A stretch of 64,000 bases of DNA from Lachnospiraceae bacterium (GTDB taxonomy: Bacteria > Bacillota > Clostridia > Lachnospirales > Lachnospiraceae): assembly GCA_014799465.1 (NCBI GenBank), contig JAAVHZ010000006.1, forward strand, positions 1 through 64,000. The letters are read 5' to 3'. A program made the position numbers and the translations under genes. The notes under the pieces were generated by a model. The model searched no databases. It was not told the DNA's origin and saw nothing but the letters and a program-made list of their open reading frames with translations. Each line of letters begins with the position of its first letter. Positions within the stretch are counted from its first letter, which is position 1. Positions 43,476 to 55,758 of the stretch are shown here, piece after piece.

Positions 43476-43516
43476 AGAGCGTAGAATTTCTGACAGATTC
43501 TACGCTCTATTTTTTT
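43476..43516 (+). terminator. Leader terminator (possible attenuator) before the MATE fusion
   Basis: A perfect 12-bp stem (AGAGCGTAGAAT with its complement at 43497-43508), loop of nine bases, then ATTTTTTT. It lies between the only good promoter and the gene at 43589, so readthrough must be regulated or partial. It could instead terminate the upstream ATPase operon. Confidence 0.75.
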
Positions 43517-43588
43517 GTTCTTCGCAGTTTTCAAGTAGCTTTTCTCTGATAAAGACTCTGAATATTATAGGATTTATAGGAGGATTAT

Positions 43589-45595
43589 ATGGAACAATCA
43601 AATGAAAACAAACTTTTAGGGGAGGAAAAGATTTCAAAGCTGCTTTTGAAATTTTCTATTCCTTGTATTATGTCACTGCTTATTAGTGCACTGTACAACA
43701 TTGTTGACCAGATATTTATCGGAAACAGTGAATTAGGATACTTAGGTAATGCAGCGACAGGTATTGTATTTCCAATTCTGATAATTGCACAGGCTTTTGC
43801 GTGGTGTATAGGAGATGGGTGTGCAGCTTATTTAAGTATATGTCAGGGTAAAAAAGATACACAAAATGCCCATAAGTCTGTAGGCTCCGGCATTACTATT
43901 ACATTTGTCATCAGTATTATTTTACTTATTGTTTCGGCATTATTTAAGGAGCCGGTTCTTCGTATGTTCGGTGCATCAAACCAGACAATAGGTATGTCGC
44001 TTGAATATTTTACAATAGTACTTTCATTTTTTCCTGCATTTATGCTGATGAATATGATGAATGCAGTTATACGTGCTGATGGAAGTCCGGCGTTTTCTAT
44101 GGCATCTATGTTATCCGGGGCAATAGTTAATATTATTCTTGACCCGGTATTTATTTTTGGATGTAAATGGGGAATTAAAGGTGCTGCATGGGCAACTGTT
44201 ATTGGTCAGGTGGTGTCATTTATAATAAGCTTTGTTTATTTTTTCAGGACAAAAACATTCCGGTTAAAAAGGCAGAGTTTTGTGCCGGACATGAAAATTT
44301 TTAATAATGCACTTAAGCTTGGAATATCTTCATTTATTACTCAGATATCAATTGTTGCCATTTCTCTTGTATGTAATATGATGTTGTATAAATATGGTGA
44401 AATGTCAAAGTATGGACCTGATATTCCGATTTCAGTTATTAGTATTGAAACAAAGGTATTCACAATAATAATTAATATTGTTGTGGGCATTGTGCTTGGC
44501 GGGCAGCCTATACTTGGCTATAATTTCGGTGCAAAGAAATTTGACCGTGTGAAACAGACATACTTGACAATTTTAAAAGCGACTGCCATAGTGGGTATTC
44601 TTTCAACTCTTATTCTTGAATTATGCCCGCAGATGATTATAGGAATTTTCGGTAAGGGTGATGCACTATATAATGAATATGCACAACGGACTTTCCGCAT
44701 TTTTCTTTCTTTAGTAACATTTACCTGTATTATAAAGATGACATCAATCTTCTTTCAGGCAGTTGGTAAGCCGGTCAGGGCAGTTATTGCATCACTTACA
44801 AGGGATATTGTCTGCTTTATACCACTTGCAATTCTTTTGCCATATATGTTTGAATTAAATAAAGCAGGAAACGGTATTAATGGTATTTTATTTGCATCAC
44901 CTGTTGCTGATGTTATTGCAATTATTGTGGTATGTGTACTTACAGTTCCGTTTTTTAAATCACTTGGAAAAGATGCATCACATACTGTGGAGACCAAGCC
45001 GGCTGTTATTCAGAAATCTCAAAAAGGTATTATAATAACAATCGCAAGAGAACATGGTTCCGCCGGAAAACAAATTGGAAAATTAGTTGCCGAAAGACTG
45101 AATATTCCTTTTTATTATAAAGAAGTAACTGCACTTGCTGCACAGGAAAGCGGACTTGATAAAGAATTTATTTCAGACATTAATGCAAATTCTCCTTCAA
45201 TGCTGCATGATTTGTATTTAAGTACAAATGTAATACAGCAGGCTGTTGTGGCACAGGATAAGATTATTAAAAAGATTGCGGATAATGGGGCTTGTGTTAT
45301 TGTCGGTCGTGCTGCTGATTATGTATTACGGGACTATGAAGATGTGGTAAGAATTTTTATACATGCATCAAAGGATTTCCGTATTAAAAAGGTTATGGAA
45401 ATGTATGGAGATACTCAATCAGAAGCGGCAGAGAGTATACAACATTCCGATGAAGCCAGAGCAGCTTATTATAAAAATACATCAGGGCTTTTATGGGGGG
45501 ATGTTCATAATTATGATTTAAGCATAGATAGTTCGATAGGAACACAGGAATGTGCTGAAGCGATTTGTGGTTATATTATGAGTAAGCAAAGATAG
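43589..45595 (+). CDS. MATE-family efflux transporter fused to a cytidylate-kinase-like domain
   Basis: A 668-residue two-part protein. Residues about 1-455 form a twelve-helix MATE exporter of the NorM/DinF type (KLLLKFSIPCIMSLLISALYNIVDQIFIG at the start, RADGSPAFSMASMLSGAIVNIILDPVFIFG in the middle), normally exporting drugs or cations in exchange for Na+ or H+. Residues about 475-668 are a Cytidylate_kin2 domain: IITIAREHGSAGKQIGKLVAERLNIPFYYKE (P-loop like), CVIVGRAADYVL and RIFIHASKDFRIKKV. MATE proteins normally end near 450-460 residues. The kinase-like part should face the cytosol and may couple export to a nucleotide or unknown small substrate. Expression appears attenuated. Confidence 0.9.
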   Translation: MEQSNENKLLGEEKISKLLLKFSIPCIMSLLISALYNIVDQIFIGNSELGYLGNAATGIVFPILIIAQAFAWCIGDGCAAYLSICQGKKDTQNAHKSVGSGITITFVISIILLIVSALFKEPVLRMFGASNQTIGMSLEYFTIVLSFFPAFMLMNMMNAVIRADGSPAFSMASMLSGAIVNIILDPVFIFGCKWGIKGAAWATVIGQVVSFIISFVYFFRTKTFRLKRQSFVPDMKIFNNALKLGISSFITQISIVAISLVCNMMLYKYGEMSKYGPDIPISVISIETKVFTIIINIVVGIVLGGQPILGYNFGAKKFDRVKQTYLTILKATAIVGILSTLILELCPQMIIGIFGKGDALYNEYAQRTFRIFLSLVTFTCIIKMTSIFFQAVGKPVRAVIASLTRDIVCFIPLAILLPYMFELNKAGNGINGILFASPVADVIAIIVVCVLTVPFFKSLGKDASHTVETKPAVIQKSQKGIIITIAREHGSAGKQIGKLVAERLNIPFYYKEVTALAAQESGLDKEFISDINANSPSMLHDLYLSTNVIQQAVVAQDKIIKKIADNGACVIVGRAADYVLRDYEDVVRIFIHASKDFRIKKVMEMYGDTQSEAAESIQHSDEARAAYYKNTSGLLWGDVHNYDLSIDSSIGTQECAEAICGYIMSKQR

Positions 45596-45655
45596 AAGAA
45601 AAAATCCCTTCAAACTTAAAATATTCAAGCCGGAGGGTAATCAAATAGTGGCAAA

Positions 45656-45699
45656 CAGACCCGGTTAAATATGGTTTTGACCGGGTCTGCCTTACTATT
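45656..45699. terminator. Terminator between the MATE fusion and the XRE regulator
   Basis: CAGACCCGGT (45656-45665) pairs with ACCGGGTCTG (45680-45689), extended by AAA/TTT. A T-rich tail follows on the plus strand; it can also serve the convergent regulator. Confidence 0.75.
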
Positions 45700-46348
45700 A
45701 TTTTTTCGATTCAGAGATTATTCCACAATCCGTAAATGAGAAATTTCCGATTTTAAATTTCTTTTCAGATATTTTTTCTGCCAACTGTCTGCTTTCTATA
45801 AATTCGTCTGTTACAATTACGAAAAATTGTTTATCATTTTTATTAACCAAATAGAACTCTTTGTCCATGTTTTTAATACCATTAATAAAATCAGGTATTC
45901 CATATGGTGCATTAGTAAAAAACACTATTGCAAGATTTGTACTTTTTTCTCCTCCGGACTGAATCTGCTTACCCAAAAGACAATGTATTTCAGCATCCGG
46001 ATATTTTGCCATTACAATCATATCTTTTTTGCCTGTTTTTTTAACCAATCTTCCACTAAGTTTTCGTTTATAATCATAATCATCAAGATTTATTTCTTCT
46101 CTTATAACTGATAAGTCAATAGTTTCTCCGCTATCCAAAAGATAATCAATACTGACATTTAATAACTTTGAAAGTTGCTTCAGATTTTCTATATCAGGCA
46201 TTCCTTTGTCTGATTCCCATTTTGTAACAGCCTGTCGCGATACTAAAAGCTTTTCTGATAATTGCTCTTGAGTAATCCCTGCACTTTTTCTTGCGGATTT
46301 TAGTTTTTCTCCTAATGTCATTTTTGTGTCTTTGCTGTTTTGTTCCAT
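45698..46348 (-). CDS. XRE-family transcriptional regulator with a C-terminal sensor-like domain
   Basis: A 216-residue regulator. Residues about 12-66 form an HTH_3 domain (LGEKLKSARKSAGITQEQLSEKLLVSRQAVTKWESDKGMPD, split here by family pattern rather than quoted as one motif: the recognition helix is SRQAVTKWE). The remaining 130 residues are a mixed alpha/beta domain I do not recognise (DMIVMAKYPDAEIHCLLG, YLVNKNDKQFFVIVTDEF). The ribosome-binding site GGAGG lies upstream of the ATG. It is convergent with the MATE fusion gene and may regulate a neighbour, but no operator was identified. Confidence 0.85.
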   Translation of the reverse strand: MEQNSKDTKMTLGEKLKSARKSAGITQEQLSEKLLVSRQAVTKWESDKGMPDIENLKQLSKLLNVSIDYLLDSGETIDLSVIREEINLDDYDYKRKLSGRLVKKTGKKDMIVMAKYPDAEIHCLLGKQIQSGGEKSTNLAIVFFTNAPYGIPDFINGIKNMDKEFYLVNKNDKQFFVIVTDEFIESRQLAEKISEKKFKIGNFSFTDCGIISESKK

Positions 46349-46499
46349 ATTTATTCCTCCAGGTATAATAAAGTCAGCTTTTGCTGCTGCATTTAATATA
46401 GTGCGTCAGGAAACAGGTTACAAGGAACGCTCATTTACATGAATGCAACGCTCCGTGGCATAATAATTTTTGCATTATTGCAATCAGGCAAAATATTAA

Positions 46500-46528
46500 T
46501 TGAATATAAATATTTCTTATGTTAGAAT
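46500..46528 (+). promoter_or_regulatory. Promoter of the Hpt gene
   Basis: TTGAAT (46500-46505), 17-base spacer, TAGAAT (46523-46528) with TG one base before, an extended -10. The rest of the 46349-46603 interval holds only AT-rich sequence. Confidence 0.68.
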
Positions 46529-46603
46529 TTAATTATATGACAATTAGAAACTAAAATACATATTAAATTGTGAAAAATAGAAATTAAAAAGGAGATGTTG
46601 TTG

Positions 46604-46960
46604 ATGAGTTTATTTGATGAATTGAAGAATTTGGGAGTTAATGTGGATGAAGGCATGGGACGTCTTATGGGTAATGCTTCCCTTTATGAAAAGATGCTGG
46701 GTAAATTTGCAAAAATGATAAGAGACTCATCTGTTAAATCAGAAGATTTTGATTGTGAGGATTGTACCGAGCTTATAGAAAAGACACATGCTATTAAGGG
46801 TGCGTCAGGCAATCTGTCTGTTACTCCGGTTTATGCAGCATATACTGAGATAGTAGATTTGCTGCGAAGTAATCAGCCTGAACAGGCGAAGATAGTTTTT
46901 GATAAAAATCTGTCTGTACAGGATGACATAATTGCATGTATAGAAAATCATATGCAATAA
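46604..46960 (+). CDS. Histidine phosphotransfer (Hpt) domain protein
   Basis: A 118-residue stand-alone phosphotransfer protein. The phosphorylatable histidine is in KTHAIKGASGNLSV (HxxKGxxGN), the classic Hpt motif, within a four-helix bundle. Stand-alone Hpt proteins relay phosphoryl groups between hybrid kinases and response regulators. It is followed 48 bases later by a REC-HD-GYP response regulator in the same direction, which is the likely partner. ATG 46604 is preferred over 46595 because the AAGGAG site overlaps the latter. Confidence 0.88.
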   Translation: MSLFDELKNLGVNVDEGMGRLMGNASLYEKMLGKFAKMIRDSSVKSEDFDCEDCTELIEKTHAIKGASGNLSVTPVYAAYTEIVDLLRSNQPEQAKIVFDKNLSVQDDIIACIENHMQ

Positions 46961-47008
46961 TATTGTGTTACCGCTAAAAAGGGAAATGCATTTATTCAGG
47001 AGGTTTAA

Positions 47009-48046
47009 ATGGATAGGGATAAAACAATACTAATTGTCGATGACATTGAAATAAACAGAGATATATTAGAAGAGATTTTTAAAGATGATTATAAAATAAT
47101 AAAGGCATGCAATGGAGCACAGGCTATAGAGGCTATTAATAGTAACCCGGATATTTCAGCAGTTCTGTTGGATTTGCTTATGCCTGAAGTAAACGGATTA
47201 GGTGTACTGGAGGAAATGAATAAAAGTGGTAAGATAGAACATATTCCGGTATTCCTGATAACTGCAGCAGAGAGTCAGGAAATGCTGTTGGAGGGATACA
47301 ATCTGGGTGCAATAGATGTAATTACAAAACCATTTATGGCACACTTTTTAAAGTACAGAATAAGTAATGTTATTGAGTTATACGGATATAGAAATGAACT
47401 GGAACAAATCGTTGCTGAACAGGTGGAACGCCTTAATATAGTAAATCAGTCAATGGTAGAAACATTAGCAACAGTTATAGAATTTAGGGATTGTGAGTCG
47501 GGAGAGCATGTTAAACGTATCAGCAGGATAACAAAGATTCTGATGACTGAGGTAAGTAATATGTATCCTGAATATCATTTGTCAAAAACAGAGATTGATA
47601 AGATTGCATCATCAGCCATACTGCATGATGTGGGAAAAATTTCCATACCGGATAAAATACTTAATAAACCGGGAAGGCTGACAGACGAAGAGTTTGAGGT
47701 AATGAAACAGCATACAGTAAAAGGTTGTGATATTTTACAGAGTATTCCGGATATTATGGATGAAGGAATTTATGATTATAGTTATGATATCTGCAGGCAT
47801 CACCATGAACGCTGGGATGGCAGAGGTTATCCGGATGGTCTGGTAGGGGATGATATTTCAATCTGGGCACAGGTTGTATCAGTTGCCGACGTGTATGATG
47901 CACTTACATCTGAAAGAGTATATAAAAAGGCATTTGACCATGACACTGCATTTAAAATGATATTTAATAATGAGTGTGGAGTTTTTAATCCTAAAGTGCT
48001 TAAAGCATTTGAAAATTCTATAGATAAGATTGTTGGAAAACATTAA
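47009..48046 (+). CDS. Response regulator with HD-GYP c-di-GMP phosphodiesterase domain
   Basis: A 345-residue RpfG-like protein. The receiver domain (1-125) has the phospho-acceptor Asp55 in LLDLLMPEVNG and the Lys in ITKPF. After a helical linker, the HD-GYP domain (about 150-340) shows ILHDVGKISIPDKIL and HHERWDGRGYPDGLVGDDI, including the GYP triplet, the marks of an active cyclic di-GMP hydrolase. The upstream Hpt protein probably feeds the receiver. AGGAGG precedes ATG 47009. A perfect 13-bp hairpin follows the stop. Confidence 0.93.
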   Translation: MDRDKTILIVDDIEINRDILEEIFKDDYKIIKACNGAQAIEAINSNPDISAVLLDLLMPEVNGLGVLEEMNKSGKIEHIPVFLITAAESQEMLLEGYNLGAIDVITKPFMAHFLKYRISNVIELYGYRNELEQIVAEQVERLNIVNQSMVETLATVIEFRDCESGEHVKRISRITKILMTEVSNMYPEYHLSKTEIDKIASSAILHDVGKISIPDKILNKPGRLTDEEFEVMKQHTVKGCDILQSIPDIMDEGIYDYSYDICRHHHERWDGRGYPDGLVGDDISIWAQVVSVADVYDALTSERVYKKAFDHDTAFKMIFNNECGVFNPKVLKAFENSIDKIVGKH

Positions 48047-48065
48047 AAACATTATAACTAAAAGG

Positions 48066-48109
48066 TCCCACAACTGTAACAGGAATCAGATATGTGTACA
48101 GTTGTGGGA
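48066..48109 (+). other. Perfect hairpin after the HD-GYP gene
   Basis: TCCCACAACTGTA (48066-48078) pairs with TACAGTTGTGGGA (48097-48109), 18-base loop, but the following bases are TTTAAAAAA rather than a T-run. It could be a weak terminator or RNA-processing structure. Confidence 0.5.
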
Positions 48110-48136
48110 TTTAAAAAATTATAGAGGAAATAGTAA

Positions 48137-48853
48137 ATGAAAAAAACAAAAAAATTAAAGAAAAAATTATTTTCCTTATCAGGGACACTATTATGTATTG
48201 CACTGGCAGTATGCATTAAAGAGCAGCCATTTTTTGACAGATATTTTCAGAATAGCAATGTGACTATAGATATAAATGAGATACCATCTTATTCAGGCAG
48301 TCCATATGTTGAGATAAATAATAATGTGCCAGATTTTGAGGAAAGCGATAAGACAGTTAAATCATTTGAAGAATATAGTCAATTTGACAGTCTTGGAAGA
48401 TGTGGCACAGCATTTGCAAATGTGGGGACGGATATTATGCCGACAGAGGAGAGAGGACGTATCGGAATGGTAAAGCCGACAGGGTGGCATACTGTTAAAT
48501 ATGATATTGTAGACGGAAAATATCTGTATAACCGTTGCCATCTGATAGCATATCAGCTTACAGGGGAAAATGCTAATGAAGAAAACCTTATTACAGGTAC
48601 AAGGTATATGAATGTGGAGGGAATGCTTCCGTTTGAAAATATGGTGGCAGACTATGTCAAGGAAACAGGAAATCATGTACTATACCGGGTAGAGCCGGTA
48701 TTTGAAGGAGATAATCTTTTGGCATCGGGTGTACATATGGAGGCAGAGTCTGTAGAGGATAATGGAAGAGGAATATCATTTAATGTGTATGTATATAATG
48801 TGCAGCCGGGAATTACAATAGATTACAGAACGGGGGAGAGTAAGGAATCTTGA
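48137..48853 (+). CDS. Secreted DNA/RNA non-specific endonuclease (EndA/streptodornase type)
   Basis: A 238-residue exported nuclease. A basic N-terminus and a hydrophobic segment (residues about 11-27) act as signal or anchor. The beta-beta-metal nuclease core shows NRCHLIAYQLTGENANEENL (catalytic His135 within the 'DRGH'-like position, metal-binding Asn region) and TGTRYMNVEGMLPFE. Characterised relatives degrade extracellular DNA or process DNA during uptake. A ComEC-like protein is elsewhere in the window but no other competence genes. It appears monocistronic. Confidence 0.88.
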   Translation: MKKTKKLKKKLFSLSGTLLCIALAVCIKEQPFFDRYFQNSNVTIDINEIPSYSGSPYVEINNNVPDFEESDKTVKSFEEYSQFDSLGRCGTAFANVGTDIMPTEERGRIGMVKPTGWHTVKYDIVDGKYLYNRCHLIAYQLTGENANEENLITGTRYMNVEGMLPFENMVADYVKETGNHVLYRVEPVFEGDNLLASGVHMEAESVEDNGRGISFNVYVYNVQPGITIDYRTGESKES

Positions 48854-48981
48854 TATTCCCATACTCAAATATTACAATTTTGTAAGAAAAAATTGATTGA
48901 CTGTAGGATTTCTGTAAGTTGTATTTGGTACACTTTCTATAACAGACATAAAATAATCAATTAGAAAGTGAGGAATCATAC

Positions 48982-49668
48982 ATGACAGTATTAGAAGTTA
49001 AAAATGTTTGTAAAGTATATGGTTATGGTGCAAACCAGGTAAATGCACTTAATAATGTGAGTTTATCAATTAAGCAGGGTGAATTTGCTGCTTTGGTCGG
49101 AACCTCCGGTTCAGGCAAAAGCACCCTGCTTAATTTAATTGGTGGGCTGGACACTCCCACAAAAGGGGATATTATTATAAGAAATCACAATATTGCGGAA
49201 TTAAAAAGAAAGGAACTGGCAGTATTCCGCCGCAGAAATATCGGTTTTATATTTCAGAATTACAGCCTTATGCCGGTACTTAATGTTTATGACAATATTG
49301 CGTTACCGGTATCTTTTGACAAGGGAAAATATATTGACCATGAGTATATAGAAAGTCTGCTTAAAGATTTGGGAATATGGGATAAACGGGAAAAATATCC
49401 AAATGAGCTGTCAGGAGGCCAGCAGCAGAGAGTAGCGATAGCAAGGGCTATGGCAAATAAACCGGCAGTTATTCTGGCAGATGAACCTACCGGTAATCTT
49501 GATTCAAAAAATACAGTTGAAGTAATGGGGCTTTTAAAGAACAGTTCATGGCAGTATAATCAAACCATTTTGATGGTTACACATAATGAAAATATTGCCC
49601 AGACATGTGACAGAGTACTTAGGATAGAAGATGGTGTACTTATTGAGGGGGGTGAACAAAATGCTTAA
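48982..49668 (+). CDS. ABC transporter ATP-binding protein (MacB/LolD type)
   Basis: A 228-residue ATPase of the FtsX-coupled class. Walker A is GTSGSGKST (about residues 37-45), the signature is [14 protein letters not shown], Walker B is [13 protein letters not shown] and the H-loop is MVTHNENIA. The LxxLGxxDxPTKGD and [12 protein letters not shown] segments mark the MacB/LolD/BceA subfamily. It overlaps the permease gene by eight bases. In Firmicutes such pairs often confer peptide-antibiotic resistance, but no two-component system adjoins it here. Confidence 0.94.
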   Translation: MTVLEVKNVCKVYGYGANQVNALNNVSLSIKQGEFAALVGTSGSGKSTLLNLIGGLDTPTKGDIIIRNHNIAELKRKELAVFRRRNIGFIFQNYSLMPVLNVYDNIALPVSFDKGKYIDHEYIESLLKDLGIWDKREKYPNELSGGQQQRVAIARAMANKPAVILADEPTGNLDSKNTVEVMGLLKNSSWQYNQTILMVTHNENIAQTCDRVLRIEDGVLIEGGEQNA

Positions 49669-52264
49669 GATTGTAAAACTGGCATTTTCGTATATGTGCC
49701 ATTACAAAAAACAGACACTTGCCACATTTTTGGGAATGGTTATGTCTGCTATGTTGATTTCGGGAATTGGTTCATTGTTACATAGTGGGAGAATTGCAGA
49801 TTTGGAAAGTGCAAGAAGACAGTATGGAGATTATCACTATATAATTCCTGATAGAACCGGATGGTACGAAAACGCAATGAAAGTTCCTGATACAAAAGAC
49901 TACACCATTACTGATTCAGGTGTTATTACTGTTAAGAAAGAGGTAGAAGAACCATATCAGGTTATATTCTGCAGTGCTGATGAAGGTTACATGAAGTCTA
50001 CAGGCAGGTCTTTAATTAAAGGTGAATACCCGGATAAATCCGATGAAATTGCACTTGACTATTATTCAATTAATAATCTTGGTGTAAGTGACAATATTGG
50101 TGATAATATTGAAGTCTGCGGTAGTATATATACACTTAGCGGTATTATTTCCGATGGTGTGGAAGAAAATGTTCAGGTATTTGTAAGTCAGGATATAACA
50201 CTTGATATGGAGGAAAAATTTATTTTTCTGAAATTTGATGAAAAAAGAGAAGTTTTTGAACAGTTTTCTGCATTAATAAAGAAATATGAAATTGATTTTG
50301 ATACCACAAAGAGAAATAGAAATGTAACGGCTTATGTAGGAGGGGAACCGACAGAGTCCATAATTGACACATTAAAAGTAGCAGTTTCAAATTCCAATGC
50401 AGGATTGGTGTATTTTCTTGGAAGTTTGAATGAGAGTAAGGAGCTTATGAGTAAGATTGTGTTTTTGGTACTTTCGATTTTTGGTGCGTTTGTTATTTAC
50501 AGTCTGTTTGAGATTACAGTTGTAAAACGTACAGAGCAATATGCAGTTATGCAGGTACTTGGGCTTGAGCCGAAACATTTATTTGGTACGATGTTTGTGG
50601 AACTTTTTGTAATTTCAGCATCGGGATATATGCTTGGCTGTATTGCGGGAAACATGATTGCAAAACTGATTTATTCAAATATAGGAACAATTTTTTCAAC
50701 TGACAGCAATATAACAGAATTTTTTATATCTAAGTCGATAATCTGGCAGGGAGCAGTTTTTTTCTTATTTTATATTATAATAATATGTTTAATGATAATT
50801 AGAAAAATGGTAAAAAGTTCTGATATGCAGATGATAAGAAACAATATAACTTATAAAAGGTTTAAACGGGGAATTTTTTCAAAAAAATCACATAACTTAA
50901 CAAAACTTTTAACGAAGAGATTTATGTTTGGTAAAGTATGTACTTTTGTAGGGATTATTATATCACTGTCACTTGGGGGAGTGATTTTTCTTAGTACAAC
51001 TTATGTGGCACAAAGTACGGAGAAAAATAATAATCACGCTTTTAGAACGGATGAAGGTCTTGGTGCTGACATTAAGGTATATATTGATTCTGATAATGGA
51101 GGTTATAGCATTTCGCAGAGTATATTTGATAATATTAAAAAGATTGATGGTGTTTTGCAGGCAGATGAGACTTCTTACCTTCTTGGAGAGATTATGCTTG
51201 AAAATGGAATTTTTAAATGGAAGGAATTTTTTCCTGAAACAGCAAATGATGGGACGAAACAGGAACAGCGTATTATTGATAATTATAATGGTGTTATAGT
51301 GCAGCAAGGTGAAGATTCTTACCGCCTTAAAGTAAATGTATATGGTTACAGTGATGATATGATAAATGAGCTGAATGATTATCTTATAGAAGGTAAAATA
51401 GATTCTTCTGAGATTAAGAAGAGTAACAGTGTCATTTTAAAACCTCTGACTGACGGACAGGGAAATATAGGTGGAGTTGATATAAAACCGGGAGATACAA
51501 TTAATTTGAAAGTGCCAAAGACAATGGGTAATCCTGAACTTCTAAAGTTTAATGGTATTGATAATGAATATGTTGAAAAGGAATTTACCGTTGCAGCGGT
51601 TTGTAACCGTCCGCTTGCAAAGAATGACTATTTTATTGGAGACAACGGTACAGATAATGTAGATATTATTATGACTAATGAACAAATGCTTAATAATTTT
51701 AAAGTTGAAGAATATAACAGTATATCGGTAAGACTAGATGATATTAAAAAAAGTCATTCGGTTACAGAGAAAATCCATGCTGAAATTAACGGATTGAGCA
51801 GGTGTATGGTTAAAGAATACAGCGATGCAATCAATCAGCGGAACAAAGAACTAAAATACAAAGTCTGTTTCTTTTATGGAATTGCATTTATGTTGTTTTG
51901 TATAAGTGTTCTGCATATTGTAAACAGTATGAAATATATTGTAATTTCACGCCGCCACGAATTTGGAATAATGCGTGCCATGGGAATAACAGATAGTGGA
52001 TTTTTGAAAATGCTTATTTCTGAGGGGATACGTTACGGAGTCTTTACAAGTATCTTTATGGCAGCCCTTTATTTTGTGGTTCATCAGATTGCATATTATA
52101 TGATGATTAAAGTATTTTTATATATTATAGCTGAGAAAAATATTATGCTTCTGCCATGTATTATAATGTCAGCAGTAAATATACTGATTTGTATTATCTC
52201 TGTTATTGTGGCAGGCAAAAGTATATTGAAGGAAGATATTATAACTGAAATAATGCATATATAA
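49661..52264 (+). CDS. FtsX-like ABC transporter permease
   Basis: An 867-residue membrane protein with the FtsX-type layout: an N-terminal helix (about 19-38), a large extracytoplasmic domain to about 260, three helices (about 262-385), another helix near 430, a second large external domain (about 455-730) and three C-terminal helices. Two FtsX domains flank these loops. It lacks the single periplasmic domain of MacB proper and resembles duplicated FtsX permeases of Firmicutes. ATG 49661 follows GGGGGGTGA and overlaps the ATPase stop, so the two genes are translationally coupled. Together they probably export or act mechanically on an envelope substrate. Confidence 0.88.
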   Translation: MLKIVKLAFSYMCHYKKQTLATFLGMVMSAMLISGIGSLLHSGRIADLESARRQYGDYHYIIPDRTGWYENAMKVPDTKDYTITDSGVITVKKEVEEPYQVIFCSADEGYMKSTGRSLIKGEYPDKSDEIALDYYSINNLGVSDNIGDNIEVCGSIYTLSGIISDGVEENVQVFVSQDITLDMEEKFIFLKFDEKREVFEQFSALIKKYEIDFDTTKRNRNVTAYVGGEPTESIIDTLKVAVSNSNAGLVYFLGSLNESKELMSKIVFLVLSIFGAFVIYSLFEITVVKRTEQYAVMQVLGLEPKHLFGTMFVELFVISASGYMLGCIAGNMIAKLIYSNIGTIFSTDSNITEFFISKSIIWQGAVFFLFYIIIICLMIIRKMVKSSDMQMIRNNITYKRFKRGIFSKKSHNLTKLLTKRFMFGKVCTFVGIIISLSLGGVIFLSTTYVAQSTEKNNNHAFRTDEGLGADIKVYIDSDNGGYSISQSIFDNIKKIDGVLQADETSYLLGEIMLENGIFKWKEFFPETANDGTKQEQRIIDNYNGVIVQQGEDSYRLKVNVYGYSDDMINELNDYLIEGKIDSSEIKKSNSVILKPLTDGQGNIGGVDIKPGDTINLKVPKTMGNPELLKFNGIDNEYVEKEFTVAAVCNRPLAKNDYFIGDNGTDNVDIIMTNEQMLNNFKVEEYNSISVRLDDIKKSHSVTEKIHAEINGLSRCMVKEYSDAINQRNKELKYKVCFFYGIAFMLFCISVLHIVNSMKYIVISRRHEFGIMRAMGITDSGFLKMLISEGIRYGVFTSIFMAALYFVVHQIAYYMMIKVFLYIIAEKNIMLLPCIIMSAVNILICIISVIVAGKSILKEDIITEIMHI

Positions 52265-52290
52265 ACTTTCCTTTTTTCAGTTTTTAAATG

Positions 52291-52325
52291 TATATAATAC
52301 GATTATAGGGTAATTGTATTATATA
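52291..52325 (+). promoter_or_regulatory. Palindrome at the -10 of the beta-glucoside operon
   Basis: TATATAATAC (52291-52300) and GTATTATATA (52316-52325) are exact inverted complements separated by 15 bases. The left arm contains TATAAT (52293-52298), the probable -10. A repressor bound to the palindrome would occlude the promoter. No antiterminator (RAT) sequence or leader terminator of the LicT/BglG type is seen. Confidence 0.55.
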
Positions 52326-52349
52326 TAAGAAACTGAGAGGAGAGCAAGT

Positions 52350-55624
<3,275 letters not shown>

Positions 55625-55658
55625 ATTTAGTATACTACTGACTATTATGCCCTCCTTG

Positions 55659-55687
55659 TTTGTCGCAAAATATTATGGTATGATGAA
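55659..55687 (+). promoter_or_regulatory. Promoter of the immunity-like gene at 55759
   Basis: TTGTTT at about 55659-55664, a 17-base spacer and TATGAT at about 55682-55687, preceded by TGG as an extended -10. Confidence 0.5.
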
Positions 55688-55758
55688 ATTATAATCACAA
55701 GTAAATGTGATTTAACTAATACAATTATTGCATGCTTTTGCGATAAGAGGAGGCGGAT

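Noticed and set aside
41060-43600. Integrated island with duplicated tRNA attachment site
   Set aside because: No second copy of the tRNA-Leu 3' end and no integrase gene were found near the ATPase pair.
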